The notes: generated by a model not told the origin, from the sequence alone. Positions 8,164 to 16,092 are shown, counted from the first letter of the stretch. The stretch: DNA of 18,968 nt from Marinospirillum sp. (GCA_007119985.1 SKOQ01000095.1:1-18968); one strand, 5' to 3'. Program-made: numbers and translations.

Positions 8164-9198
8164 TTAAAAGGCATCAGGTTGCTTGGCTTTTTCACGCGCG
8201 GTTTCACGACTAATCAGCCCTTTGCTGAGCAACTGCTTAAGGCATTGATCCATGGTTTGCATGCCCACCGTAGCGCCAGTTTGGATGGCCGAATACATCT
8301 GCGCGATCTTATCTTCGCGAATCAGGTTACGTATGGCGGGTGTACCGATCATGATTTCATGGGCTGCGACGCGTCCACCACCTTCTTTTTTCAGTAGCAT
8401 TTGCGAGATGACCCCCTGTAAAGATTCAGAAAGCATCGAACGTACCATCGACTTCTCTTCTGCGGGGAAGACATCGACGATCCGGTCGATCGTCTTAGCG
8501 GCGCTGGTGGTGTGCAGGGTACCAAAGACCAGGTGGCCGGTTTCGGCTGCAGTGAGAGCAAGGCGAATGGTTTCTAAATCACGCATTTCCCCGACCAGGA
8601 TAATGTCAGGGTCTTCACGCAGGGCTGAGCGCAGGGCTTCTGAGAATCCGAGCGTATCACGATGGACTTCTCGTTGATTAACAAGGCATTTTTTTGATTC
8701 ATGGACGAATTCAATCGGGTCTTCAATGGTCAGAATATGCGCATTCTTGCGTTCATTGACATAATCAATCATCGCTGCCAAGGTGGTGGATTTACCTGAA
8801 CCTGTCGGCCCGGTGATCAGCACCAAACCGCGTGGCAAGAGTGATAGATTGCGGAAGATATCCCCCATCCCCAGTTGATCGAGGGTCAGAACGACCGAAG
8901 GGATGAGGCGAAAGACAGCCCCAGCACCTCGATTATGGTTGAAGGCGTTGACACGAAAACGGGCTAAACCAGGCAGCTCGAAAGAGAAATCGACTTCAAG
9001 AAATTCTTCATAATCTCGGCGCTGCTTGTCGTTCATGATGTCATACACCAGACCGTGAACTTCCTTGTGTGACATGGCCGGCACGTTAATGCGGCGAATA
9101 TCGCCATCGACACGAATCATCGGCGGTAGATCGGCAGAAAGGTGCAGGTCGGAGGCTTTCTGCTTTGCGCAGAAGGCCAGCAATTCGGTAATATCCAT
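8164..9198 (-). CDS. pilT: PilT, type IV pilus twitching motility retraction ATPase
   Basis: PilT is the main motor that retracts type IV pili, driving twitching motility and DNA uptake. The 344-residue protein closely matches the P. aeruginosa PilT that I recall, beginning MDITELLAFCAKQKASDLHL. It has Walker A GPTGSGKST (130-138), Asp box TIEDPIEFVH (157-166), Walker B DIILVGEMRD (198-207), His box TGHLVFGTLHT (220-230) and the C-terminal AIRNLIRED motif that is specific to PilT and needed for retraction. The ATG at 9198 has an AGGG six bases upstream on the minus strand. It heads a pilT-pilU unit divergent from yggS-proC-yggT, an arrangement also found in Pseudomonas. The other pilus genes are not in this window. 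Confidence 0.98.
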   Translation of the reverse strand: MDITELLAFCAKQKASDLHLSADLPPMIRVDGDIRRINVPAMSHKEVHGLVYDIMNDKQRRDYEEFLEVDFSFELPGLARFRVNAFNHNRGAGAVFRLIPSVVLTLDQLGMGDIFRNLSLLPRGLVLITGPTGSGKSTTLAAMIDYVNERKNAHILTIEDPIEFVHESKKCLVNQREVHRDTLGFSEALRSALREDPDIILVGEMRDLETIRLALTAAETGHLVFGTLHTTSAAKTIDRIVDVFPAEEKSMVRSMLSESLQGVISQMLLKKEGGGRVAAHEIMIGTPAIRNLIREDKIAQMYSAIQTGATVGMQTMDQCLKQLLSKGLISRETAREKAKQPDAF

Positions 9199-9222
9199 AG
9201 CGAACCCTAGTCAAAGATCATT

Positions 9223-9256
9223 ATTGATGGGAAAAATCAGTTAAATGCCTATCAAT
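9223..9256. promoter_or_regulatory. Imperfect inverted repeat between pilT and yggS
   Basis: ATTGATGGG (9223-9231) and CCTATCAAT (9248-9256) are inverted copies matching at 8 of 9 positions, separated by 16 nt, in the middle of the 86-nt divergent intergenic region. The spacing would suit a dimeric regulator acting on both units. There is no T-run, so it is not a terminator. I do not recognise the motif, and clear sigma-70 boxes for either gene are not visible. It may be chance. Confidence 0.35.
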
Positions 9257-9284
9257 CCAGTCATTCAAAGACGAGTGTAAAAAT

Positions 9285-10010
9285 ATGTCGCCTTCTGTTA
9301 TCGAAGAGCATATCGCAAAGGTGAGAGCGCAGGTAGAGGTAGCCTGTCAAAGAGTGGGTCGTCAAGCGAGTGAAGTCAAAATTTTGGCGGTCAGCAAAAC
9401 TCAGCCCGCTGAGGCGATCCGCCTTGCTGCGACCCAGGCGCAGCAGCTGGCGTTTGGTGAGAACTATCTGCAAGAAGCCTTAGAAAAACAAGCCGCACTC
9501 ACCGATCTCAATCTGGAGTGGCATTTTATCGGTGCGCTCCAATCCAATAAAACGCGTGCAGTGGCGGAGCACTTCGCTTGGGTCCATACTGTGGCACGCG
9601 AGAAAATCGCGCGACGTTTGAGTGAGCAGCGTCCAGCTGATTTACCGCCTTTACAAGTGCTCTTGCAGGTGAATATCAGCGGTGAGGCTAGTAAAGATGG
9701 TGTCGCACCACAAGATCTCTTCGCGCTGGCTGAACAGGTCGCTGGCTTGCCTCGTGTGAGCTTAAGGGGATTGATGTGTATTCCTGCCGCTACAGATGAC
9801 CCTCTGGCGCAGCGGGCGGCTTTTGCGCAGTTGCACGGGCTGTTCGTTAAGCTAAAAGGTTTAGGTTTGGATCACCCCTTGGATACCCTCTCTATGGGGA
9901 TGAGCGCTGATTTAGAGGCCGCGATTGCCGAAGGCTCGACACTGGTTCGCATTGGTACCGCCATCTTTGGGGCCCGCCAGCGCGGTGCCGTTTCTTCTTC
10001 ACACTCTTAG
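9285..10010 (+). CDS. yggS: YggS, pyridoxal phosphate homeostasis protein (PLPBP family)
   Basis: YggS/PLPBP is a single-domain, PLP-carrying TIM-barrel protein that keeps the pool of free pyridoxal phosphate in balance; it has no known catalytic activity. The 241 residues (E. coli 234) show the PLP lysine in VKILAVSKTQ (Lys38). They also show FGENYLQEA, WHFIGALQSNKTR, VLLQVNISGEASKDGV, GLMCIPA and the phosphate-binding LSMGMSADLEAAIAEGSTLVRIGTAIFG at the C-terminus (two adjoining motifs). The ATG at 9285 is the first plausible start, although its Shine-Dalgarno is weak. It is the first gene of the yggS-proC-yggT-xseA-peptidase unit; proC starts 11 nt after the stop, behind an AGGA. Confidence 0.96.
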   Translation: MSPSVIEEHIAKVRAQVEVACQRVGRQASEVKILAVSKTQPAEAIRLAATQAQQLAFGENYLQEALEKQAALTDLNLEWHFIGALQSNKTRAVAEHFAWVHTVAREKIARRLSEQRPADLPPLQVLLQVNISGEASKDGVAPQDLFALAEQVAGLPRVSLRGLMCIPAATDDPLAQRAAFAQLHGLFVKLKGLGLDHPLDTLSMGMSADLEAAIAEGSTLVRIGTAIFGARQRGAVSSSHS

Positions 10011-10021
10011 GATTGTTCAGC

Positions 10022-10870
10022 ATGACACATCACACTCAGGCTTCAACACCCACCTTGGCTTTTATTGGGGCGGGGAATATGGCAACGGCCATGATCCGTG
10101 GTCTGGTCGCTCAGGGCTACCCAGCCGGATGCATCTGGGCGACTAACTTGACGACTGAGCCCTTAGCTCAACTGGCTTTGCAAACCGGAATTCATACCAC
10201 AACAGATAACGATCTGGCCTGCCAGCAGGCGGATCTGGTGGTTTTGGCGGTGAAGCCGCAAATGATGGCCAGTGTACTCGATGCGCTGCGTCCTGTTTTG
10301 CAGCATAAACGACCGCTGGTGTTGAGTATTGCCGCCGGTTTGGCCAGTGCGACTCTGTTGGAGTGGATCGGTAGTGATTTGCCACTGGTGCGCGCGATGC
10401 CCAATACCCCTGCTTTACTGGGTGCCGGTGCGACAGGCTTGTATGCTACGGCAGCGGTCACGGCTGAGCAGCGCACTTGGGTTGATCGCATTGCGAGCGC
10501 GATGGGGCAAGGCTTTTGGGTGGAAGAAGAAGCCCAGATTGATGCGGTCACCGCGATCTCGGGTTCGGGGCCAGCCTATTACTTCCTGTTTACTGAAGCC
10601 CTAGCGGCGGCGGGCCATACCCTGGGGCTTGATGCCGAGTTGGCGCAGGCTTTGGCGATCCAAACGGCAGCAGGGGCTGGGCGTATGCTGGCTGAGGCTG
10701 GCGAGGCTCCCGCGTTGTTACGTCAAAAGGTGACTTCACCTGGCGGTACCACAGCGGCAGCGCTCGCTTGTTTTGAGCAGCAGGGCTTGGCGCATCTGGT
10801 GGAACAAGCCGCACAGGCGGCTGCCCAGCGCGCGCAGCAATTGGCACAGGAATTGAGTCAGACCCACTAG
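10022..10870 (+). CDS. proC: ProC, pyrroline-5-carboxylate reductase
   Basis: ProC reduces pyrroline-5-carboxylate to proline with NAD(P)H, the last step of proline synthesis. From ATG 10022 it has 282 residues (E. coli 269). The extra length is a short polar N-tail (THHTQASTP) before the Rossmann strand TLAFIGAGNMATAMIRGL. Other family motifs are LVVLAVKPQMM, VRAMPNTPALLGAGATGL, the substrate-binding ISGSGPAYYFLFTEAL and, near the C-terminus, LRQKVTSPGGTTAAAL. An upstream in-frame TTG at 10013 would add three residues, but AGGA at 10009-10012 is well spaced only for 10022. It sits between yggS and yggT, the usual neighbours in many gammaproteobacteria. Confidence 0.97.
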   Translation: MTHHTQASTPTLAFIGAGNMATAMIRGLVAQGYPAGCIWATNLTTEPLAQLALQTGIHTTTDNDLACQQADLVVLAVKPQMMASVLDALRPVLQHKRPLVLSIAAGLASATLLEWIGSDLPLVRAMPNTPALLGAGATGLYATAAVTAEQRTWVDRIASAMGQGFWVEEEAQIDAVTAISGSGPAYYFLFTEALAAAGHTLGLDAELAQALAIQTAAGAGRMLAEAGEAPALLRQKVTSPGGTTAAALACFEQQGLAHLVEQAAQAAAQRAQQLAQELSQTH

Positions 10871-10939
10871 GCGCTCAGCGCTTGCAGTCTGAGATGTCTT
10901 CTGCTCTGATGCGTGAGCAGAATCCAAACGGAGAAACAC

Positions 10940-11518
10940 ATGAGTACAGGTTTAGCCCAGATCATTCAATTGGTCTTCCATCTTGCGACCTATTTATTAG
11001 TCTTGCGTCTGTTGCTGCACTTTAGCAAGGCCGACTATTTTAACCCCATCACCCAAGGGGTGGTGAAGGCGACGAATCCGGTGATTTTGCCTTTACAGAC
11101 TTTTCTCCGTCCTGTGGGGCGTCTTGATCCGGCCAGCTTGGTGCTGGCCTTCATCGTGAAAACACTGGGTATTTATCTGGCGATCACTGTCATGGGGGCT
11201 TCAGCCGGTATTGGGAGCTTGGTGATTGGTGGATTCACTGGTGTTTTGAAAGCGATTTTGGATGTTTACTTCTTTGCACTGATTATCTCGATCATTCTGA
11301 GCTGGGTTGCGCCTCAGGCCAGTCATCCGGGGGCGCTGTTGGTTTATCAGCTCACCGAGCCTTTAATGGCCCCAGTGCGCCGCTTTATTCCGAGTTTGGG
11401 TGGGCTGGATCTGTCACCGATCTTTGTTTTTCTCGGGATACATCTAGCGCGGATGGTGTTGATTTTGCCCTTGGCTCAGGCTGCAGGGTGGCCTGTTGCC
11501 CAATTTATTGGAATGTAA
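10940..11518 (+). CDS. yggT: YggT family membrane protein
   Basis: YggT proteins are small polytopic inner-membrane proteins of unclear function; in E. coli YggT has been linked to tolerance of osmotic or potassium stress. The 192 residues contain two YGGT domains. The first starts near residue 8 with QLVFHLATYLLVLRLLLHF and contains NPITQGVVKATNPVILPLQ. The second contains LIISIILSWVAP and LTEPLMAPVRRFIPSLGGLDLSPIFVFL (adjoining motifs). About four or five hydrophobic segments are visible. The start is ATG 10940, with GGAG six bases upstream; the in-frame GTG at 10913 is not needed. The 69-nt gap after proC has no terminator, so it is probably in the yggS operon. Confidence 0.93.
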   Translation: MSTGLAQIIQLVFHLATYLLVLRLLLHFSKADYFNPITQGVVKATNPVILPLQTFLRPVGRLDPASLVLAFIVKTLGIYLAITVMGASAGIGSLVIGGFTGVLKAILDVYFFALIISIILSWVAPQASHPGALLVYQLTEPLMAPVRRFIPSLGGLDLSPIFVFLGIHLARMVLILPLAQAAGWPVAQFIGM

Positions 11519-11562
11519 GGCATTCACCTTCTGTCTGCCTGTTTCCGCCTAAAGAGGTCCGC

Positions 11563-12948
11563 ATGCCCCAGCAGAGTGCCTTCCAGCCTCAAACCGAGCT
11601 TTTTGCACCCTGCTTGAGTGTCAGTCAGCTGAATCAGCAGGCGCGTCGCCTTCTGGAAGGCGGCTTGATCAATCTCTGGGTCGAAGGTGAGATCTCGAAC
11701 TTCACGCCTTCGGCCTCAGGTCACTGGTATTTTACGCTCAAGGATGAGCAGGCGCAGATCAGTTGTGTGCTTTTCAGCCAGCGTCAACTGCTGCTGAAAC
11801 CGCCCAAAAATGGAGACCAGGTCCGCTTGAAAGGCCAAGTCAGCCTTTATGAGCAGCGTGGACAGTATCAATTTCTGGTCACCGGTTTACGGCAGACCGG
11901 CCTCGGTGATGCTTTGCTGCGCTTTGAAGAGCTGAAGCAAAAGTTACAAGCCGAAGGGCTTTTTGATCCAGCTCGCCGGCGTCCCCTTCCCCTCTACCCA
12001 GATCGTATCGGCGTCATTACCTCTGCGCAGGGTGCGGCTTTACAGGATGTGTTGAAAGTCATCGAACGGCGTTGGCCCATCGCTGAAGTGCTGCTTTATC
12101 CTGCTCAGGTTCAGGGTAAAGACGCACCTTCTAGCCTGAGACGAGCGCTGGCGTTGGCCCAATATCACGGGCAGCCGGAAGTGCTGCTGCTGGTGCGCGG
12201 TGGAGGCAGTCTTGAGGATCTACAGGCTTTTAACGATGAAGTGCTGGCGCGAATGGTGGCGGCTTCGGCGATGCCCGTCGTCACGGGCGTTGGGCATGAA
12301 ACCGATACGACGCTGGTGGATTTTGTTAGCGATCAACGTGCACCTACCCCCTCTGTTGCCGCAGAAACCGTCACTCCAGAGCGGGCGCAGCTCTTGGCGA
12401 AGCTACAACAGCAACAAGGGCGTGCCTTGCATGCATTGATGGTGGGCTTGAGAGCACAACAACAAAGGTTGGATGAGCTTAGTTGGCGTTGTACACAGCC
12501 GCGCCAGCTGGCGTTGGCTCGCCAGCGTTGGATGCAGCTGGATCAACGTTTGCAAGCGCAACACCCTCAGCGGCGTCAGGTGCAGCAGCGTGCACGTTGG
12601 GCTGCATTACAGACCCGTTTAATGCACCAGCATCCTCAGCGTGGATTGGCTCGCCATGCCCAGCGTTTAGAGGCTTTGCGCGAGCAGTTGAGGCGATCTC
12701 ACCAGCAGCAGATCATTGATGCTCAGTCGCGTTGGCGTGAGCAGCTTGGGCGTTTAGATCTGATCAGCCCACTGAAAACCCTTGCACGAGGTTATGCGCT
12801 CGTGACGCCAGAGGCTGCACCGACGCAACCCCTGCGGACTGCGCAGCAGGTGCAAGTCGGTGATCGGCTGCAAGTGCAGCTGGGGCAAGGTCGGCTCAGC
12901 TGTCTGGTGCTTGATACGCAGCCTGCAGAGGGCGACACTTCTTACTGA
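11563..12948 (+). CDS. xseA: XseA, exodeoxyribonuclease VII large subunit
   Basis: XseA is the catalytic subunit of exonuclease VII, which with XseB degrades single-stranded DNA from both ends during repair. From ATG 11563 it has 461 residues (E. coli 456). The N-terminal OB-fold covers about 16-110 (LSVSQLNQQARRLLEGG, LWVEGEISNF, GHWYFTLKD). The nuclease domain has IGVITSAQGAALQD (149-162), LLLVRGGGSLEDLQAFNDE (from 208), GVGHETDTTL (242-251) and RAPTPSVAAE (259-268). A long arginine/glutamine-rich stalk follows, with the repeated Pro-containing units TQPRQ (311), QHPQR (333) and QHPQR (356). SPLKTLARGYALV and a beta tail finish the protein. AAAGAGG just upstream favours ATG 11563; the frame runs back to 11488 inside yggT. 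xseB is not adjacent. Confidence 0.96.
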   Translation: MPQQSAFQPQTELFAPCLSVSQLNQQARRLLEGGLINLWVEGEISNFTPSASGHWYFTLKDEQAQISCVLFSQRQLLLKPPKNGDQVRLKGQVSLYEQRGQYQFLVTGLRQTGLGDALLRFEELKQKLQAEGLFDPARRRPLPLYPDRIGVITSAQGAALQDVLKVIERRWPIAEVLLYPAQVQGKDAPSSLRRALALAQYHGQPEVLLLVRGGGSLEDLQAFNDEVLARMVAASAMPVVTGVGHETDTTLVDFVSDQRAPTPSVAAETVTPERAQLLAKLQQQQGRALHALMVGLRAQQQRLDELSWRCTQPRQLALARQRWMQLDQRLQAQHPQRRQVQQRARWAALQTRLMHQHPQRGLARHAQRLEALREQLRRSHQQQIIDAQSRWREQLGRLDLISPLKTLARGYALVTPEAAPTQPLRTAQQVQVGDRLQVQLGQGRLSCLVLDTQPAEGDTSY

Positions 12949-12954
12949 TAACCG

Positions 12955-12960
12955 AAGGAG
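12955..12960 (+). promoter_or_regulatory. Ribosome binding site for the M23 peptidase
   Basis: AAGGAG lies eight bases before the GTG at 12969. It is a strong site at ideal spacing, and it decides in favour of GTG as start, which also gives a complete signal peptide. Confidence 0.75.
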
Positions 12961-12968
12961 AGATCACG

Positions 12969-13823
12969 GTGAAGTCTTTATATTCAACACGTGTGGCGCA
13001 ATACTTAGCCGCTGCGCTGCTTCTGCTGCTGGCCAGCTCGACGCAGGCTGCGCTTTGGCCGCAAGAAGAGCGCGTGCCAGGCGGCATTGCTCTGCTTGAA
13101 ATCCCCCAACGCAGTACAGCCGCACCCCATGTCTACTTTAATGATCGGCGGGTCTACACCCATCAGCGTGATGGACGTTGGTATGCCTGGGTGGGCATTC
13201 CTTTAAATCAGGCACCAGGAGCAACGCAGGCTCTTTGGCGCACACGCGATGGTGATATCGCGCTGCCTTTTGTGGTAGCCGATAAGGCCTACCCGACCCA
13301 GCGCTTGACGGTGGCGCCTCGACATGTGGATCTTTCCGCCGAGGATCTGGCGCGCGTGCAACGCGAAACCCCCGAGCTGCGTGGCGCGATGGATGACTTT
13401 CATCCGGTTCGTATCGCTTTACCTGAGCAGGTGACCTTGCCACTTGAGGGGCGCCGCTCCAGCCCCTTTGGTTTCCGCCGTGAGTTCAATGGACAGGCGC
13501 GTAATCCGCATAGTGGCCTAGATATTGCTGCCCCCACCGGCACACCGATCATCGCCGCGCTACCGGGCCGTGTTGTCGCCCAGGCGGATTACTTCTTCAA
13601 TGGCAAAACAGTGGTACTGGATCATGGCTTGGGCTTCACCAGCCTGTATTGTCATATGAGCCAGTTCACCGATTTGCAAATTGGAGATCGTGTTGAAGCC
13701 GGTCAGGTGATTGGCTATGTCGGATCAACGGGGCGCTCCACTGGGCCGCATCTGCATTGGACAATCAGCCTCAATGGTGCGCGGGTTGATCCGGATCTCT
13801 TTTTGACTGAGCAGCAGCGCTAG
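12969..13823 (+). CDS. Secreted M23 (LytM-type) peptidoglycan metallopeptidase
   Basis: M23 peptidases cleave peptidoglycan cross-links or, if degenerate, activate amidases. This 284-residue protein starts at GTG and has a Sec signal peptide: KSLYSTR, a hydrophobic core at about 9-21, and a likely cleavage after STQA at 27. The N-terminal half (28-150) looks like a beta-rich accessory domain. The peptidase domain starts near 155 with RRSSPFGFRREFNG. It has NPHSGLDIAAP with zinc ligands His181 and Asp185, LYCHMS (His229), and GPHLHW with catalytic His261 and zinc ligand His263. All catalytic residues are present, so it is probably an active endopeptidase rather than a regulator of the EnvC/NlpD type. 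No LysM domain or lipobox is seen. It is the last gene before a terminator. Substrate specificity cannot be read from sequence. Confidence 0.93.
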   Translation: MKSLYSTRVAQYLAAALLLLLASSTQAALWPQEERVPGGIALLEIPQRSTAAPHVYFNDRRVYTHQRDGRWYAWVGIPLNQAPGATQALWRTRDGDIALPFVVADKAYPTQRLTVAPRHVDLSAEDLARVQRETPELRGAMDDFHPVRIALPEQVTLPLEGRRSSPFGFRREFNGQARNPHSGLDIAAPTGTPIIAALPGRVVAQADYFFNGKTVVLDHGLGFTSLYCHMSQFTDLQIGDRVEAGQVIGYVGSTGRSTGPHLHWTISLNGARVDPDLFLTEQQR

Positions 13824-13844
13824 TTCTGCAACCTGCTTGCATAC

Positions 13845-13872
13845 GGCCACGGAAACAATCCAGTGGCCTTTT
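13845..13872 (+). terminator. Intrinsic terminator after the yggS-to-peptidase operon
   Basis: GGCCAC (13845-13850) pairs perfectly with GTGGCC (13863-13868). The inner GGA/TCC extends the stem past a single bulged A, leaving loop AACAA. TTTT follows at 13869-13872. It lies 22 nt after the peptidase stop. The rest of the 153-nt intergenic region to 13976 holds AAAGGA at 13958-13963 and no promoter I would vouch for. Confidence 0.75.
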
Positions 13873-13976
13873 GATCTGCCAGCCTAGCAGGGGGATATTC
13901 AGCCGCTGAGAAAAAGCCTAATATCTGCTTTGTTGATGTTTTCACCTCTCTTGCCTGAAAGGATGCGCCCGCCATT

Positions 13977-15773
13977 ATGATCTACAAAAAACTGCTTCTT
14001 CCTGCCATTTTACTGGTTTTAGCCTGGGCGCTCTGGGCTAGTGCGGACTTTATGGAGATCGCCGCTGGTGTGGCACTCTTTATGTTTGGCATGTTTTGTT
14101 TGGAAGAAGGGTTTAAAGCCTTTACTGGTGGCACACTTGAAGCCATTTTACGTCGTTCAACCGATCGCTTGTGGAAGAGTCTTGCCTTTGGTGGTGTCAG
14201 CACTACCTTGATGCAATCCAGCACCCTTGTCTCTTTGGTGACGATTTCTTTTGTCAGCGCTGAAATGATCACGCTGGCGGCGGGGATCGGCATCATTATG
14301 GGGGCCAATATCGGCACCACAACCGGCGCTTGGCTGATTGCGGGTCTGGGTCTGCGGATTAATATTGCAGCCTATGCGATGCCAATGCTGGTCTTTGGTG
14401 TTGTTTTCTTGATGCAAAAGAGCAAAGGACTCAAGGCAGGAGGCTATCTGCTACTGGGTGCGGGCTTCCTGTTCTTCGGTATCCACTATATGAAAGAGGG
14501 CTTTGAAGCCTTTCAGGGCACCTTTGACCTTTCCGTCTATGCCCTCTCTGGCTTGTGGGGTGTGCTGGTTTTTACGCTGATCGGTATGCTGATTACGGTG
14601 GTGATGCAATCCAGCCACGCCACGCTGTTGATTATTATCACCGCCCTCTCGACTGGACAGGTGAGCTATGAAAATGCATTGGCGCTAGCCATCGGTGCTA
14701 ATCTGGGTAGCGCGATCACGACGGCACTTGGTGGCTTGGCGGCCAACTTGGGCGGGCGGCGCTTGGCGATTGCCCACGTGATTTTTAATGTCATTACCGC
14801 AGCTGTGGCCGTGACCTTTATCCTCCCGATTGGGACACTGGTGGATGTGATCGCCAGCTGGATAGGGATCGGAGCGGAAGACTATCTACTCAAGCTGGCC
14901 CTCTTTCATACTCTTTTTAATGTGCTGGGTGTGGTCTTACTCGCCCCCTTTGTCAAACCGCTGGAAAGCCTGTTGCAGCGTTATGTACAGCAGAAAAAAC
15001 AAGCCTCCGAACAGCCTTTGTATCTCTATCCTGAAGCCTTGGAGACCAACCAGACGGCTGTCACTGCAGTGCGCAAAGAAGTGGAGCATCTTTTTGAGAA
15101 TGCCTATGGCTTACTGGCGCATGGCTTGAGCTTAAAGCGCCAAACCATTGATTCGGATGAATCCCTCTCTGATGCGGTGAAATATACGCGTCGCATCTTC
15201 CCCATCGATGTAGAGAACCTGTACGAAGAAAAAATTAAAAGCCTGCATAGTGAGATCGTGGCTTTTATCGGTGAGGCACAAACACGCGAATCGAACCAAG
15301 CGGCCACAGAAGAGCTTTATCGCTTGCGCCAAGCCAGCCGTGATATCGTCGAAGCCATTAAGGGTATGAAGCACCTGCATAGCAACTTAGAAAAACATGG
15401 TCTGTCTTCTAACCCAGCGATTCGTGAGCGCTATGATGCTATTCGCTTGCAGCTGGCCAAGCTGTTGCGTGAGCTGCGTCAACTATTGAGCAATGAAGAC
15501 CGTGAATTCATCAGCCTGTCACTGGATGCCTTGAAGATTTCGGTCGAGAAATCCAGCCGTCAACTGATTGATGAGTTGGATGAGATGATTCGTCATCGTC
15601 GTATTGCGGCCAGCATTGCGACCTCGATTATGAATGACGAAAACTATGCAACAGAGATTGCTAAGAATCTGATTGATGCGATTCAGTTTTTGACTTCATC
15701 CAGCGTGGACTCCAGTGAGCAGTTGGCGCTGGATGAGAAAGAAATCTCAGCCCTCGCCCAGAAATCAGATTAA
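13977..15773 (+). CDS. Na+/phosphate cotransporter family protein (NptA/YjbB type) with PhoU-like tail
   Basis: This is an inner-membrane sodium-coupled phosphate transporter; bacterial relatives such as YjbB can export phosphate. The 598 residues show two inverted Na/Pi repeats. Each has a QSS substrate motif: TTLMQSSTLVSL (QSS 80-82) and VVMQSSHATLL (QSS 211-213). Each also has a following Gly-Ala-Asn motif: GANIGTTTGAW (109) and GANLGSAITTALGG (240). Eight or more hydrophobic segments fill 1-330. From about 345 the sequence becomes charged and helical, including VRKEVEHLFENAYGLL and a second helical bundle up to 590, as in PhoU-like domains. ATG 13977 lies 13 nt after AAAGGA, a long spacing, so the true start could differ slightly. 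A small coiled-coil gene follows at 18 nt. Transport direction cannot be told from sequence. Confidence 0.93.
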   Translation: MIYKKLLLPAILLVLAWALWASADFMEIAAGVALFMFGMFCLEEGFKAFTGGTLEAILRRSTDRLWKSLAFGGVSTTLMQSSTLVSLVTISFVSAEMITLAAGIGIIMGANIGTTTGAWLIAGLGLRINIAAYAMPMLVFGVVFLMQKSKGLKAGGYLLLGAGFLFFGIHYMKEGFEAFQGTFDLSVYALSGLWGVLVFTLIGMLITVVMQSSHATLLIIITALSTGQVSYENALALAIGANLGSAITTALGGLAANLGGRRLAIAHVIFNVITAAVAVTFILPIGTLVDVIASWIGIGAEDYLLKLALFHTLFNVLGVVLLAPFVKPLESLLQRYVQQKKQASEQPLYLYPEALETNQTAVTAVRKEVEHLFENAYGLLAHGLSLKRQTIDSDESLSDAVKYTRRIFPIDVENLYEEKIKSLHSEIVAFIGEAQTRESNQAATEELYRLRQASRDIVEAIKGMKHLHSNLEKHGLSSNPAIRERYDAIRLQLAKLLRELRQLLSNEDREFISLSLDALKISVEKSSRQLIDELDEMIRHRRIAASIATSIMNDENYATEIAKNLIDAIQFLTSSSVDSSEQLALDEKEISALAQKSD

Positions 15774-15775
15774 CC

Positions 15776-15784
15776 AAGGAGTGA
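15776..15784 (+). promoter_or_regulatory. Ribosome binding site for the small coiled-coil gene
   Basis: AAGGAGTGA lies seven bases before the ATG at 15792 and begins three bases after the transporter stop codon. The strong, well-placed site is the main argument that the 89-codon frame is translated. Confidence 0.75.
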
Positions 15785-15791
15785 CAAGAAG

Positions 15792-16061
15792 ATGAAGCTG
15801 AAAAAAATCATGGAACGTGTGGCTCAATTTCTCGATGCGGACAGCCAAACCCAATACAAAGAATTGTGCTCGGTTCGCAAAATCTTGAAAGAGCTGAAGC
15901 AAAAAGAGCGTAAGCTGCGTGAAAAAAACAGCGCCAAGCTGAGTGAAGAAGAAGCCACTGAGCTGCAAATCAAGCTTGATGTGATTTATGCACAGCGTAA
16001 AAAAGGGCTAGAGAAGGTCAAGCTGCTGCGTGAAGAGTTAAAGAAAACCAAAAAGAAATGA
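15792..16061 (+). CDS. Small lysine-rich coiled-coil protein of unknown function
   Basis: I do not recognise a named family. The 89 residues are almost wholly helical and highly charged. There is no signal peptide, membrane segment or Pro/Gly break beyond one Gly. An amphipathic N-terminus (KLKKIMERVAQFLDA) leads to a helix with heptad-like Leu/Ile spacing (CSVRKILKELKQKERKL). A second helix (LSEEEATELQIKLDVIYAQRKKG) follows, then a very basic tail ending KKTKKK. A helical hairpin or coiled-coil dimer in the cytoplasm is the likely form. It has an excellent ribosome binding site and lies only 18 nt behind the phosphate transporter. Because that transporter ends in a PhoU-like helical tail, an accessory or regulatory role there is a reasonable inference, but it is unproven. 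The basic tail could also bind nucleic acid, ribosomes or lipid head groups. Confidence 0.8.
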   Translation: MKLKKIMERVAQFLDADSQTQYKELCSVRKILKELKQKERKLREKNSAKLSEEEATELQIKLDVIYAQRKKGLEKVKLLREELKKTKKK

Positions 16062-16092
16062 GTCGCCCAAGAGACTGAACCAGCCCAACAAA

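Larger units (their letters stand above)
11563..13023 (+). other. Region spanning xseA and the peptidase start junction
   Basis: The xseA stop (12946-12948) is followed by a 20-nt gap holding the peptidase ribosome binding site and a GTG start, with no terminator. xseA and the peptidase are therefore probably one transcript. This entry marks only the junction; the genes themselves are listed separately. Confidence 0.5.

Noticed and set aside
7963..8397. 144-codon plus-strand frame opposite the pilU/pilT junction
   Set aside because: It crosses two well-supported minus-strand genes, has no family resemblance, and its length is explained by the codon pattern of the opposite strand.
8252..8677. 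141-codon plus-strand frame opposite pilT
   Set aside because: It is antisense to the strongly conserved pilT core with low-complexity Arg/Ser-rich text; no ribosome binding site or family match.
10871..10881. GCGCTCAGCGC palindrome after proC as a terminator
   Set aside because: The stem is four pairs with a three-base loop and no T-run, so read-through into yggT is expected.
11488..11562. 25-residue N-terminal extension of XseA
   Set aside because: It overlaps yggT, lacks the XseA-like sequence, and ATG 11563 has a good AAAGAGG just upstream.
13896..13924. Promoter TATTCA-N17-TAATAT for the phosphate transporter
   Set aside because: Only 3 of 6 and 4 of 6 matches to consensus; a promoter must exist after the terminator at 13872, but this one is not convincing.
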